Assembly: GCA_024508355.1 (NCBI GenBank) | Contig: JAMZEJ010000005.1 | Span: forward strand, 124,001 to 188,000 | Direction of reading: 5' to 3' | DNA: 64,000 nucleotides | From: Rhizosaccharibacter radicis | Lineage (GTDB): Bacteria > Pseudomonadota > Alphaproteobacteria > Acetobacterales > Acetobacteraceae | Part shown: one piece after another, positions 10,292 to 19,039 of the stretch | How the letters are laid out: every line of letters begins with the position of its first letter | Position numbering within the stretch: position 1 is the stretch's first letter | Notes under the pieces: model-generated | The model's input: the letters and a program-made list of their open reading frames with translations, nothing else | The model's database searches: none | What the model was told of the DNA's origin: nothing | Program-made: the position numbers and the translations under genes

Positions 10292-10936
10292 CTACTTGGT
10301 TCCAAACAACCGGTCGCCCGCGTCGCCCAGCCCGGGACGGATATAGCCATGATCGTCCAGCTCGCGGTCGATCGCGGCGGTGACCACCTTCACGTCCGGA
10401 TGCGCAGCCGTGAAGGCGCGCAGCCCTTCGGGCACCGACAGGAGGCACACGAACACGATCTGCCGGGCACCCGCCTGCTTGAGCTTGGTGACCGCCGCCG
10501 CCGCGCTGTGGCCCGTCGCCAGCATCGGATCCACCACGATGCACAGCCGCTCGCCCATGTCCTCGGGCAGCTTGATGTAGTACTCGACCGGCTCCAGCGT
10601 CGCCGGGTCGCGATACAATCCGAGATGCCCCACGCGAGCGGCGGGCACGAGATCCAGCATCCCATCCAGGATGCCGTTGCCGGCACGCAGGATCGACACG
10701 AAGCACAGCTTCTTTCCGGACAACAGCTGGCCGGTCATCGGCTCCAGCGGCGTCTCGATCTCCACGTCCTCGAGCTTCATGTCCCGCGTGGCCTCGTAGG
10801 CCATCAGCAGGCTGATCTCGCGCGTCAGGCGACGGAAACCGGCGGTGGAGGTTTCCACCTGCCGCAGCCGCGTCAGCTTGTGCCGCACGAGCGGATGGTC
10901 GAGCACGGTGACGTTGGGGAAGGATGAGGGCTGCAT
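10292..10936 (-). CDS. upp: Uracil phosphoribosyltransferase
   Basis: Upp converts uracil and PRPP to UMP in pyrimidine salvage. The 214-residue sequence contains the PRPP-binding loop [12 protein letters not shown], the [19 protein letters not shown] segment and the uracil-recognition C-terminus [18 protein letters not shown]. The open frame extends far upstream over msrB, but family members begin about nine residues before [12 protein letters not shown], giving ATG at 10936. No strong ribosome binding site is visible before it. It sits 71 bases downstream of msrB, so msrB–upp–dodecin may form one transcript. Confidence 0.96.
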   Translation of the reverse strand: MQPSSFPNVTVLDHPLVRHKLTRLRQVETSTAGFRRLTREISLLMAYEATRDMKLEDVEIETPLEPMTGQLLSGKKLCFVSILRAGNGILDGMLDLVPAARVGHLGLYRDPATLEPVEYYIKLPEDMGERLCIVVDPMLATGHSAAAAVTKLKQAGARQIVFVCLLSVPEGLRAFTAAHPDVKVVTAAIDRELDDHGYIRPGLGDAGDRLFGTK

Positions 10937-11007
10937 GGCCGCGGAGACTAGAACATCGGGCGGCGGAACGATATCGCCCCGCCACCCGAAACCGTTGTCC
11001 TGCTCCC

Positions 11008-11400
11008 TCAGGCGGCAGCCGGCTCGAACTGCAGCGCCACGCCGTTCATGCAGTAGCGCTCGCCCGTGGGCTGCGGACCGTCCGGGAAGACGTGGCCGAG
11101 GTGGCCCTTGCATTGGGCGCAATGCACCTCGACCCGGCGCATGAAGTGGCTGGTATCGACCGAGGTCTCCACGGCTCCCTCGATCGGCGCGAAGAAGGAC
11201 GGCCAGCCGCTGCCGCTCTCGTACTTGGTGTCGGATCGGAACAACGGGTTGTTGCACGCGGCGCAGTGGAACAACCCGTCCCGCTTCTCGAAGTTGAGTG
11301 GGCTGGTGCCGGCGCGTTCGGTGCCGTGCTCGCGCATGACGTAGAATTGCTGCGGATCGAGCTTGTCGCGCCAGGCGGCATCGTCGTGATCGTCGGCCAT
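11008..11400 (-). CDS. msrB: Peptide-methionine (R)-S-oxide reductase
   Basis: MsrB repairs R-methionine sulfoxide in proteins using thioredoxin. The 130-residue protein has four structural zinc cysteines in two CxxC pairs (Cys46/49 and Cys94/97), the SGWPSF substrate motif, HVFPDGP, and the catalytic Cys117 in ERYCMNG. The start at 11400 is clear from GGGAGGAGAAG a few bases upstream. It is a cytoplasmic, unfused single-domain MsrB. It is divergent from the small gene at 11527, the two starts being 126 bases apart, so they share a regulatory region. Confidence 0.96.
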   Translation of the reverse strand: MADDHDDAAWRDKLDPQQFYVMREHGTERAGTSPLNFEKRDGLFHCAACNNPLFRSDTKYESGSGWPSFFAPIEGAVETSVDTSHFMRRVEVHCAQCKGHLGHVFPDGPQPTGERYCMNGVALQFEPAAA

Positions 11401-11526
11401 GATCTTCTCCTCCCGCCGTGGCGGGACGCGCCCCGCCGCTGGTGCAGGAGATGGGTCTCCGCCCGAACCCTGCAACCGTCCGGCGCGAGCGGCCGTTGCA
11501 CTTCCATGGCCGGCAGGAGAAGCCCG

Positions 11527-11652
11527 ATGTCCGAGACGACCAGCAACCCAGAACCGGCGACCCCCGAGGAGAAGGTGGACGAGTCGGTGGAGGAAACCTT
11601 CCCGGCGAGCGACCCGCCGGCCACCGGAGGGTCCACCGGTCCCAACGACTGA
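11527..11652 (+). CDS. Small acidic conserved protein (41 residues)
   Basis: The peptide is acidic and proline-rich, with an [19 protein letters not shown] core. Very short proteins with a D-E-x-x-E-E-[ST]-F-P-A-S-D-P-P motif are common in alpha- and betaproteobacteria and lack a known function. An AGGAGAAG ribosome binding site lies about six bases before the ATG, which supports real translation. No membrane segment or signal peptide is present. Its divergent placement with msrB may hint at stress expression, but that is inference only. Confidence 0.7.
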   Translation: MSETTSNPEPATPEEKVDESVEETFPASDPPATGGSTGPND

Positions 11653-12343
11653 GAGGCCTGCGGGCCGGCCATGGCGGCCGGTTCCGCGTTTCCTTCGAGG
11701 CGATGCGGCGACCCCGGGGGTGCTCAAGGGACGACCTTAGCACTTGGACCTCTTTCCGCAGCCCCATCCCGGCCGGCGGACGGATAGGACGCGGCTTCCG
11801 GGCGTTGCCGACGCGCCAGCTGTCGATGGCCATCGCCCGACTTGCTGACGAGAGCTAGGCGCGTTCGCCTAACAGCCAGATCGCGGCCGTGGGGGCGACA
11901 ATCTGTCGGCGGATGGACCCGGGAAGAAGCAGGCTCCTTCGCTCTCGTCGGTTAGTCCGGCCCCTACTCCGGCCGGCAAGCAGCCCGTGACGTTCTCTCC
12001 GCCAGCGCGGCCCCCCGCGGCCAGCATCCGCTCCCCAGCACCCATGATATTTCGCACCCTGCCGATGAGGGACCCCTGAGCCCCCTCGGCCAGTCTCCGA
12101 CCGCCACATCCCGACCCGGTGCACGTCACGCCGTCCGTCCGGATCATGACCGCGGTCGAGGCCCTTCCAGCCCTCCATCAGCAATACGAGCGGCCTGACC
12201 GGCCAGCACCGCGTTGCCGGTGGCCGGGTGGATGACGCATCATCGGAACGGCATCAGCGCCCACCCGCCGGGGCGGCGCTGCCCGCCCGACGCGTCCCGG
12301 ACGCCGCCGGCGACCGAACCGACATCACAGGAAGCACCACGCC
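11653..12343. other. Intergenic region without a recognisable gene
   Basis: This 0.69 kb holds no convincing coding sequence. Open frames on both strands have low-quality, arginine-rich translations and lack ribosome binding sites. I see a small hairpin just after the 41-residue gene (CCGGCC/GGCCGG around 11665–11685) that could end its transcript, and a perfect six-base stem with CGTT loop at 11856–11871 without a T-run. The last part must carry the gpmI promoter and its GGAAG ribosome binding site at about 12330. No tRNA-like cloverleaf was noticed. Confidence 0.5.
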
Positions 12344-13888
12344 ATGTCCGGAACCGATCCCTCCCTGCAGCGCAGGCGGCCCGTGATGCTGACCATCCTG
12401 GACGGGTTCGGCTGGCGCGAGGACGAGTCCGACAACGCGGTGCGGCTGGCCCGCACGCCGTCGTTCGACGCTCTCTGGGAAGCCGGACCCCGCGCCTTCC
12501 TGCGCACCTCCGGACGGGACGTCGGGCTGCCCGACGGCCAGATGGGCAACTCGGAGGTCGGTCATCTGAACATCGGCGCCGGCCGCGTGGTGATGCAGGA
12601 GCTGCCGCGCATCTTCGCCGCCATCGAGGATGAGAGCCTGGCCCGCGCCCCGGCGCTGCTCGCGCTCGTGGAGGCGCTGCGGCGCACCGGCGGCACCTGC
12701 CACCTGCTGGGGCTGGTCTCGCCCGGCGGCGTGCATGCCCACCAGGATCATGCGGCGGCCCTCGCCCACATCCTGCGGCGCGCCGGCATCCCGGTCGCCG
12801 TGCATCTGTTCACCGACGGGCGCGACACGCCCCCGGAGTCCGGGCGCGGCTTCGTGGCCGCCTTCCGCGCCAGCCTGCCCACGGATGTACGGCTGGCCAC
12901 GATCGGCGGCCGCTACTACGCGATGGACCGGGACAAGCGCTGGGAGCGCGTCGGCAAGGCCTATGACGCGGTGGTGCGCGGCGTCGGCCCGCATGCCGCC
13001 GATGCGGATGCCGTGCTGGCGGCGGCCTACGAGAACGGCGTCACGGACGAGTTCGTGGACCCCACCGTGCTTGAAGGCTATGGCGGCATGCGGAACGGAG
13101 ATGGCATTCTCAGCTTCAACTTCCGCGCCGACCGCATCCGCCAGCTGTTGAACGCCATCCTCGACGACGATTTCACCGGCTTCGAGCGAGGCGACCGGCC
13201 GACGCTCGCCGGGGTGGTCGGCATGACCCGCTACAGCGACGATCTGGCTGGCAGGATCGGCGTGCTGTTTCCGCCCCAAAGCCTGGACGAGCTGCTCGGC
13301 GACGTGGTGTCCGCCGCCGGCCGCCGTCAGTTGCGGATGGCCGAAACGGAGAAATACCCCCACGTCACCTACTTCCTGAACGGGGGACGGGAAGCGGTGC
13401 TGCCGGGCGAGGAGCGGATCATGGTGCCCTCGCCCAAGGTCGCGACCTACGACCTCCAGCCGGAAATGTCGGCCCCCGAGCTGACCGACAAGGCGGTGGC
13501 GGCGATCGAGAGCGGCCAGTACGACCTGATCGTGCTGAACTTCGCCAACCCGGACATGGTCGGTCACACCGGGGTGCTGGAAGCGGCGGTCAGGGCGGTG
13601 GAGGCGGTGGACGAGGGGCTCGGCCGCATCGCCGACGCGGTGCGGTCCCAGGGCGGCGCCCTGCTGGTCACCGCCGATCACGGCAACTGCGAAACCATGC
13701 GCGACGCGGATACCGGGGCGCCGCATACCGCGCACACCCTGAACCTCGTGCCGGTGGTGCTGGCCGGCGGCGGTGAACACGGCCTGCGCGACGGTAGGCT
13801 CGCCGATCTGGCGCCCACGCTGCTCGCGCTGATGGAACTTCCGCAACCGGCCGCCATGACCGGACGCTCGCTGCTCCTGCCGCGCTGA
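12344..13888 (+). CDS. gpmI: 2,3-bisphosphoglycerate-independent phosphoglycerate mutase
   Basis: This metal-dependent enzyme interconverts 3- and 2-phosphoglycerate in glycolysis and gluconeogenesis. The 514-residue protein belongs to the alkaline-phosphatase superfamily: the metal-binding LTILDGFGW at the N-terminus, the phosphoserine nucleophile Ser70 in GQMGNSEVGH, HLFTDGRDTPPES in the transferase domain, and the C-terminal NPDMVGHTG and TADHGNCE metal ligands. Length is typical. The gene stands alone behind a 0.7 kb spacer and is followed by the envelope-hydrolase gene cluster, an arrangement also seen in other alphaproteobacteria. Confidence 0.97.
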   Translation: MSGTDPSLQRRRPVMLTILDGFGWREDESDNAVRLARTPSFDALWEAGPRAFLRTSGRDVGLPDGQMGNSEVGHLNIGAGRVVMQELPRIFAAIEDESLARAPALLALVEALRRTGGTCHLLGLVSPGGVHAHQDHAAALAHILRRAGIPVAVHLFTDGRDTPPESGRGFVAAFRASLPTDVRLATIGGRYYAMDRDKRWERVGKAYDAVVRGVGPHAADADAVLAAAYENGVTDEFVDPTVLEGYGGMRNGDGILSFNFRADRIRQLLNAILDDDFTGFERGDRPTLAGVVGMTRYSDDLAGRIGVLFPPQSLDELLGDVVSAAGRRQLRMAETEKYPHVTYFLNGGREAVLPGEERIMVPSPKVATYDLQPEMSAPELTDKAVAAIESGQYDLIVLNFANPDMVGHTGVLEAAVRAVEAVDEGLGRIADAVRSQGGALLVTADHGNCETMRDADTGAPHTAHTLNLVPVVLAGGGEHGLRDGRLADLAPTLLALMELPQPAAMTGRSLLLPR

Positions 13889-14143
13889 CCGCACCGCCGT
13901 CCCGTCCGGTGACGGTGCGTGCATCGCGGGGCGGTGCATCTCGCGCATCGCCGTCATGAGATGGCCGTGATGGGCAGCGACATACCCCGTTCCGCCGCGG
14001 CGCCGCGCCTCGAAGGCCGCCTTCCCGCGACGATCGCTGCGTCCCGCGGCAGCGTTTGTCGCATGGGGCGGCCACGGGACGCCGCTTCCGGGACGATCCT
14101 TCCGGAGCCGAGGACGCGATCGCCGCGCGCCGCCCTTTTGGGA

Positions 14144-15514
14144 ATGGCCGGGAAGTCCGCAGCGCTCGGCCTCCTCCTGTGCGGGGTCGGCCTGCCGATC
14201 ACGGACGCGCCGGGGGCGACCCCCCGCAAGCCGGCCGCCATCCGGCACGACGATCGCAAAACCTCTGCGGCTCGCGCCGCCGCGGCCGCACGGGCGCGGC
14301 TGGCCGAACAGCGTCGAGGCGCCGCGGCCGCCCTCGCGAAAGGCAAGGCCGCCGCGGCGCAGGCGAAACAGGAGGCCGAACGGGCGGCCCGCCGCGCCGA
14401 CGCCGATGCGCAGCGCGCGTCGCTCCTGTCCGCGCGCACCGTCCAGGCCACCACCGCCGTGCAGAACACCGACAAGCAGGCCGCCGACGCGGCCGAACGC
14501 CTCCAGTCCCTGGCGGCGCAGCGTGCGTCCCTCCACGACGCGATGGCGCGGGACGTGGCGGCGCTGACCCCCATGCTGCCGGTGATGGAGAGACTGGCGC
14601 TGTATCCGTCCGAAACGCTGCTCGCGGCACCGTCGTCGCCCGACGATGCGCTGACCGGCCTGTCGGTGCTGCGGGGGCTCGGCGCGGAACTGGAAAGACA
14701 TGCTCGCGGCATCCGGGACGCCCAGGATCGGCTCGACATCCTCGAGAACGAGGTCCGCCACGAGAACGACCGGCTTTCCGCGCTTCGCCAGCAGCAGAAG
14801 CGACAACAGGACGCGCTTGCCGCCCAGACCAGGATCGCGGCGGCGGCGCAGATCGCTTCGGGGCGCGCGGCCGACCAGATGAGCCGCCGAGCCGCCGCCG
14901 CCGCCGCCCGGGCGACGACGCTGGACGACGCCCTGGCCCGGCTTTCGGCAGCGGAAGAAGCGGAAGATCGCCGTCTCGACCGGGAAGCGGAAGCGGCCCG
15001 CCGCGCCGCGCTGCTGGCCGAACGCGCGCCGGCGCCGGTCCGGCAGCGGGCCGACGACGCCGCGCGGAAGGCCCGCGACGACGCCGCCGAGGCGGCGGTG
15101 CCGGCCGGTGCCGGTCTCGGCAGCCCGGCGGACGGCGCGGCGCCGGTTCAGGGACCGGTCGCGGTCGGCTTCGGCGGCCAGACCGAGGCGGGCCCGGCGC
15201 AAGGCGTGCGCTACGCTCCGCCGCCGCATGCCACCGTGTCGGCCCCTTGCGCGGGGCGGGTGGTCTTCTCCGGCCCGTTCCGGTCCTACGGCAACATGAT
15301 GATCCTGGATTGCGGGCGAGGCGACCGCTTCGTGCTGGCGGGGCTGGAGCGCATCGACGCGCCGGTCGGCGGCCGGGTGGCGCGGGGGGCGGCGATCGGC
15401 CGCATGCCGGACTGGTCGCCCGGCGCGGGCGGCGGGCGGCCGAGCCTCTACGTCCAGTTGCGTCATGGCGACCGGGCGGTCGATCCCACTCGGTTTTTGC
15501 AGGGCGGACGATAG
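14144..15514 (+). CDS. EnvC/AmiB-activator-like protein with coiled coil and LytM (M23) domain
   Basis: EnvC-type factors activate cell-wall amidases at the division site in the periplasm. After a hydrophobic leader (AALGLLLCGVGLP, probable cleavage after DAPGA) come long Ala/Arg/Glu-rich coiled coils to about residue 285, and then a LytM domain of about 100 residues (APCAGRVVFSGPFRSYGNMMILDCG, ending PSLYVQLRHGDRAVDP). The catalytic zinc ligands H-x(n)-D and H-x-H of active M23 peptidases look absent, as in regulatory EnvC proteins. The start is uncertain: the frame is open from GTG 13919 and another ATG is at 14063; 14144 is chosen because it places the signal peptide at the N-terminus. It precedes ctpA, as in many alphaproteobacteria. 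Confidence 0.85.
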   Translation: MAGKSAALGLLLCGVGLPITDAPGATPRKPAAIRHDDRKTSAARAAAAARARLAEQRRGAAAALAKGKAAAAQAKQEAERAARRADADAQRASLLSARTVQATTAVQNTDKQAADAAERLQSLAAQRASLHDAMARDVAALTPMLPVMERLALYPSETLLAAPSSPDDALTGLSVLRGLGAELERHARGIRDAQDRLDILENEVRHENDRLSALRQQQKRQQDALAAQTRIAAAAQIASGRAADQMSRRAAAAAARATTLDDALARLSAAEEAEDRRLDREAEAARRAALLAERAPAPVRQRADDAARKARDDAAEAAVPAGAGLGSPADGAAPVQGPVAVGFGGQTEAGPAQGVRYAPPPHATVSAPCAGRVVFSGPFRSYGNMMILDCGRGDRFVLAGLERIDAPVGGRVARGAAIGRMPDWSPGAGGGRPSLYVQLRHGDRAVDPTRFLQGGR

Positions 15515-15695
15515 TGTAATGTTGCCGCAAGGCGGCGGGACGGGGCGATCCGTTTATGCTGGCCCAGGGACGACGTGCCCGCGGCGACGCCGCGGACATT
15601 CCGTTCCGGCCAACCGCCGCCGGTGACGCGGCGGCGGAACCGGCGTGTACGCCCCGGGCAGAACCGGCGACCGGGCGCATGGGAGTTGATTCGGC

Positions 15696-17108
15696 ATGAA
15701 GTTGCGACATGGCCTGCTGCTCGGCGCGACCTTCCTCGCGGGCGCGGCGGCCGGCCCGGAGATCGGCCATCTGTTGCGCAGTCACGGCATCGCCTCGGCC
15801 CTGGCGCAGGAAACCGCGCCCGATGCCGCGGGCAAGGCCCCGGCCGGCCGGGCCGAGACCTATCGGCTGCTGAATCTGTTCGGCTACGTGTTCGAGCGCG
15901 TGCGCGCCGACTACGTGGAGCCCACCACCGACCGCGACCTGATCAACAACTCGCTCAACGGCATGCTGACCGGGCTGGACCCCCACAGCTCCTACATGAC
16001 GGCCAAGCAGTTCTCGGACATGCAGGTCCAGACCAAGGGCCAGTTCGGCGGCCTCGGCCTGGAGGTCACCTCGGACGCGGGTCTGATCAAGGTGATGACC
16101 CCGATGGACGGCACGCCTGCCTCGCGCGCGGGCATCAAGACCGGAGACCTCATCATCGCCATCAACGGCAAGAGCCTCGACGGCATCGACCTCAACGACG
16201 CCGTGGACCGCATGCGCGGCGAGCCCAACACCAAGATCACGCTCACCCTCAAGCGCCAGGGCGTGGACAAGCCGCTCGACGTCACCATGACGCGCGAGAT
16301 CATCCACATCCAGGTGGTCCGCTCCGCGCTCTACGGGAAGACGGCCTATATCCGCCTCGCCTCGTTCGACGAGGAAACCGAGAGCGGCATGCGCGACGCC
16401 TTCAACAAGCTCAAGAAGCAGGCGGGCGGCACCCTCAACGGCGTGATCCTCGACCTGCGCAACGATCCGGGCGGCCTGCTCGATCAGGCCGTGGCCGTGT
16501 GCGACGACTTCATCACCTCCGGCGAGGTGGTCTCGACCCGCGCCCGCCATCCGCAGGACAGCCAGCGCATGGATGCCCACGGCACCGACATCACAGGCGG
16601 CCTGCCGCTCGTGGTGCTGATCAACGAGGGCTCCGCGTCCGCGAGCGAGATCGTGGCGGGCGCGCTCCAGGATCATCGCCGCTCGATCACGCTGGGCGTC
16701 CGCTCCTTCGGCAAGGGATCGGTGCAGACCGTGATGCCGCTGCCGGGCGACAACGGCGCCATCCGCCTCACCACCGCGCGCTACTACACGCCGTCCGGCC
16801 GCTCCATCCAGGGCCTCGGCATCGTGCCCGACATCAAGGTGCGCGAGACCCGCGAGGACGACAGCAAGTTCATGCTGCGCGAGGGCGACCTCAACCACAT
16901 CATCAAGAACCAGGGCGGCACCCAGGGCGCGTCGCAGCCGCGCACCGACCTGCCGCCCATCGCGAAGTCGATCCCCGACGCCCCGCCGGCGAAGTGGCCC
17001 GCCTTCGACCCGACCAAGCCGGACACCGACTTCCAGCTCCAGCAGGGCCTCAAGGTCGTGCAGGCGATGGCGGCGGCGCCCTCGCAGAAGCGTGCCGACA
17101 ACCAGTAG
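15696..17108 (+). CDS. ctpA: C-terminal processing peptidase, S41 family
   Basis: CtpA is a periplasmic PDZ-protease that trims or degrades envelope proteins. The 470-residue protein starts with a signal peptide (MKLRHGLLLGATFLAGAAAG), has a PDZ domain at roughly residues 95–175 with the GLGLEV carboxylate loop, and the S41 catalytic core. The probable nucleophile is Ser315 in NEGSASASEIV with general base Lys340 in SFGKGSVQ, the usual spacing of 25. It lies between an EnvC-like factor and a YibQ-like protein, forming the common alphaproteobacterial cell-wall remodelling cluster. The C-terminal tail after residue 430 is low-complexity. Confidence 0.96.
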   Translation: MKLRHGLLLGATFLAGAAAGPEIGHLLRSHGIASALAQETAPDAAGKAPAGRAETYRLLNLFGYVFERVRADYVEPTTDRDLINNSLNGMLTGLDPHSSYMTAKQFSDMQVQTKGQFGGLGLEVTSDAGLIKVMTPMDGTPASRAGIKTGDLIIAINGKSLDGIDLNDAVDRMRGEPNTKITLTLKRQGVDKPLDVTMTREIIHIQVVRSALYGKTAYIRLASFDEETESGMRDAFNKLKKQAGGTLNGVILDLRNDPGGLLDQAVAVCDDFITSGEVVSTRARHPQDSQRMDAHGTDITGGLPLVVLINEGSASASEIVAGALQDHRRSITLGVRSFGKGSVQTVMPLPGDNGAIRLTTARYYTPSGRSIQGLGIVPDIKVRETREDDSKFMLREGDLNHIIKNQGGTQGASQPRTDLPPIAKSIPDAPPAKWPAFDPTKPDTDFQLQQGLKVVQAMAAAPSQKRADNQ

Positions 17109-17150
17109 CCTCCCGCGAGATGACGTGTCGCGACCGACGGCCGGTTTTCC

Positions 17151-18524
17151 TTGCCCGCTGACACGGACGTCCGGCCCGCACGGCCGCCCGTAGAGCGGCG
17201 CTCGCCCGCGCCGGCGGCCGCGTCCGGGCGCCGTCGCCTCCCCGCCGCCGCCCGGGCGCTGCTGGGGATGTGGGTCGTTCTGCTCGTCGCGGCCGGCGGG
17301 GGCGCGTTGTGGCTGCATCATCTCGGTGCGCCGCCACCTCCGTCGCCGGCACGCCGCCCCCGTTCTCTGCCAGCCGGCCAGATCGCCCCGTCCCACGACG
17401 CTTCGATCAAGGCCGCCATGCCTGACGCCCCCCCCAAGCCTCCGGCGGTCCCGGCGGCGGCACCCGCCCATCCGGAGCCCGTCGTCGCGGCTCCCGCGAC
17501 CAAGCCCCCCGCTCCGGCTCCGGCCGTTCCCGCGCCTCTGCCCCCCGCCGCTCCCGCGGCGGCTCCCGTCATGCCCGGCCCGATCGCTCCTCCGGATCCG
17601 GCATTGCTGGAGCCGGCGCCCTCGCTGCCGGGACGCATGCTCCCGCGCATCGGCGCGGATGGCCGCCAGCCACGACTGATCTATGCCGCGACCCCGCCGG
17701 CCGTGCCGCCAGGCGACCACCGGATCGCGATCCTCGTGGAAGGGATCGGGCTGTCCGCCGCGCTCACGCGCGAAGCGATCGAGACGCTGCCGCCGGCGAT
17801 CAGCCTCGCCGTGTCGCCGCACGCCGCCGAGCTGAAGCGCGCCGGCGCCGCCACCCCGCTGCTGGACGAGGCACGGAAGCTCGGTCACGAGCTGCTGTTG
17901 TCGCTGCCCATGCAACCGGCCAGCCGGAACGACGACGAAGGCCCGCACGCACTCGACAGCAACGCTCCCGAGGTGGTCAACCGCGCGGACCTGTTCTGGG
18001 TGCTGTCCCGTCTGCAGGGCTATGCCGGGGTGACCGGCGCGTTCGGCGGCATGGCAGGCGAACGCTTCTCGTCCTCCTCCATGTTCACCGCGGTGGCGGA
18101 AGAGCTTCGCGATCGCGGCCTGTTCTACGTGCCGCCCCGTCCGGACGCCCCGCCGGCAGACGGCGAGCCCGTCCGGCCGCTGCCGGGCGGGCTGTTCCGC
18201 GCACCCGTGTCGGTCGTGCTGGACGAGCAGCCGGACGCCGCCGACATCACCGCAAGGCTGAGCCGCCTCGAACAGATCGCCGCGTCGGGCGACGGCGCGA
18301 TCGGCCTGGCGGGACCGTTGCGCCCCGTGGTGGTCGAACGTCTCCGCAGCTGGTCGGCGCATCTCGCCGAGCGCGGTTTCGTGCTGGTGCCGGTCAGCAG
18401 CTTCCAGGCGGCCGGACCGGCCACGCCGTCCCGCCCGGCCGTCGCGCCCGACGTCGTCCCGGACATCGCCCCGGCGACGCGGGACGCTCCTTCCACGCCT
18501 TCCCCAGCCGGAGCCCATCCATGA
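17151..18524 (+). CDS. Divergent polysaccharide deacetylase (YibQ/DUF610 family), active-site degenerate
   Basis: The 457-residue protein has a basic cytoplasmic N-terminus, one membrane anchor (MWVVLLVAAGGGALWLHHL near residues 40–58), a long Pro/Ala periplasmic linker to about residue 175, then a NodB-like fold beginning HRIAILVEGIGLSAAL. In typical family members this strand carries an Asp-Asp pair that binds metal; here it reads Glu-Gly, so hydrolysis is doubtful. The start is a TTG at 17151, the first start codon after an in-frame stop at 17121; ATG 17268 at the membrane segment is the alternative. Its stop overlaps the rppH start as ATGA, so the two are translationally coupled. Confidence 0.85.
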   Translation: MPADTDVRPARPPVERRSPAPAAASGRRRLPAAARALLGMWVVLLVAAGGGALWLHHLGAPPPPSPARRPRSLPAGQIAPSHDASIKAAMPDAPPKPPAVPAAAPAHPEPVVAAPATKPPAPAPAVPAPLPPAAPAAAPVMPGPIAPPDPALLEPAPSLPGRMLPRIGADGRQPRLIYAATPPAVPPGDHRIAILVEGIGLSAALTREAIETLPPAISLAVSPHAAELKRAGAATPLLDEARKLGHELLLSLPMQPASRNDDEGPHALDSNAPEVVNRADLFWVLSRLQGYAGVTGAFGGMAGERFSSSSMFTAVAEELRDRGLFYVPPRPDAPPADGEPVRPLPGGLFRAPVSVVLDEQPDAADITARLSRLEQIAASGDGAIGLAGPLRPVVVERLRSWSAHLAERGFVLVPVSSFQAAGPATPSRPAVAPDVVPDIAPATRDAPSTPSPAGAHP

Positions 18525-19039
18525 GCGACCCCGAGCCGGACCGCTTCGCCCACCTGCCCTATCGCCCGAATGTCGGCGCCGTGCTGTTCAACCGCGACGG
18601 GCTGGTGCTGGTGGCGCGCCGCGCCGACCTGCCCAACGCGGAAGGCAGGCCGGGTGTCTGGCAGTTGCCGCAGGGCGGGATCGACGCGGACGAGGACCCG
18701 GCCGCCGCCGTGCTGCGCGAACTCAAGGAGGAGGTCGGCACCGACAATGCCGCCATCCTGGGCGAGCATCCGGACTGGCTGAGCTACGACCTGCCGCCCG
18801 CGCTGATGGGCAAGGCGCTGGGCGGCCGGTTTCGTGGCCAGCGCCAGCGCTGGTTCGCGCTTCGCTTCCTGGGCGAGGAGTCCGAGATCCGCCTCGATCT
18901 CGATCCGCACCCGGAATTCGACGCCTGGAAATGGGTGAAGCTGGACACGCTGCCGACGCTGGAGGTCGGCTTCAAGCAGGCGATCTATGCGGTGCTGGCG
19001 GTGTCGTTCGCAGGCTTCGCGGGTCCCGGCGGCGCATGA
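18521..19039 (+). CDS. rppH: RNA pyrophosphohydrolase
   Basis: RppH removes pyrophosphate from the 5' triphosphate end of mRNA, which starts RNase E-dependent decay. The 172-residue protein has a full Nudix box at residues 52–74 (GGIDADEDP, then RELKEEVGT) and the family motifs YRPNVGAVLFN, WQLPQGGID and KWVKLDTLP. In alphaproteobacteria this is the protein once called invasion protein A. It overlaps by four bases with both the upstream deacetylase-like gene and the downstream metallophosphoesterase, so all three form one operon. Confidence 0.96.
   Translation: MSDPEPDRFAHLPYRPNVGAVLFNRDGLVLVARRADLPNAEGRPGVWQLPQGGIDADEDPAAAVLRELKEEVGTDNAAILGEHPDWLSYDLPPALMGKALGGRFRGQRQRWFALRFLGEESEIRLDLDPHPEFDAWKWVKLDTLPTLEVGFKQAIYAVLAVSFAGFAGPGGA

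Noticed and set aside
11856..11871. Perfect six-base hairpin TAGGCG/CGCCTA with a CGTT loop
   Set aside because: Too short to claim and without a T-run; could be random.
11855..12184. 109-codon minus-strand open frame in the gap upstream of gpmI
   Set aside because: Gly/Arg-rich translation with no ribosome binding site and no motif. Probably chance.
12254..18518. Very long minus-strand open frames (1070 and 1439 codons) opposite gpmI, ctpA and neighbours
   Set aside because: High G+C leaves few stop codons in antisense frames. The translations are low-complexity Arg/Gly/Ala/His strings, while the plus-strand genes match real families throughout.
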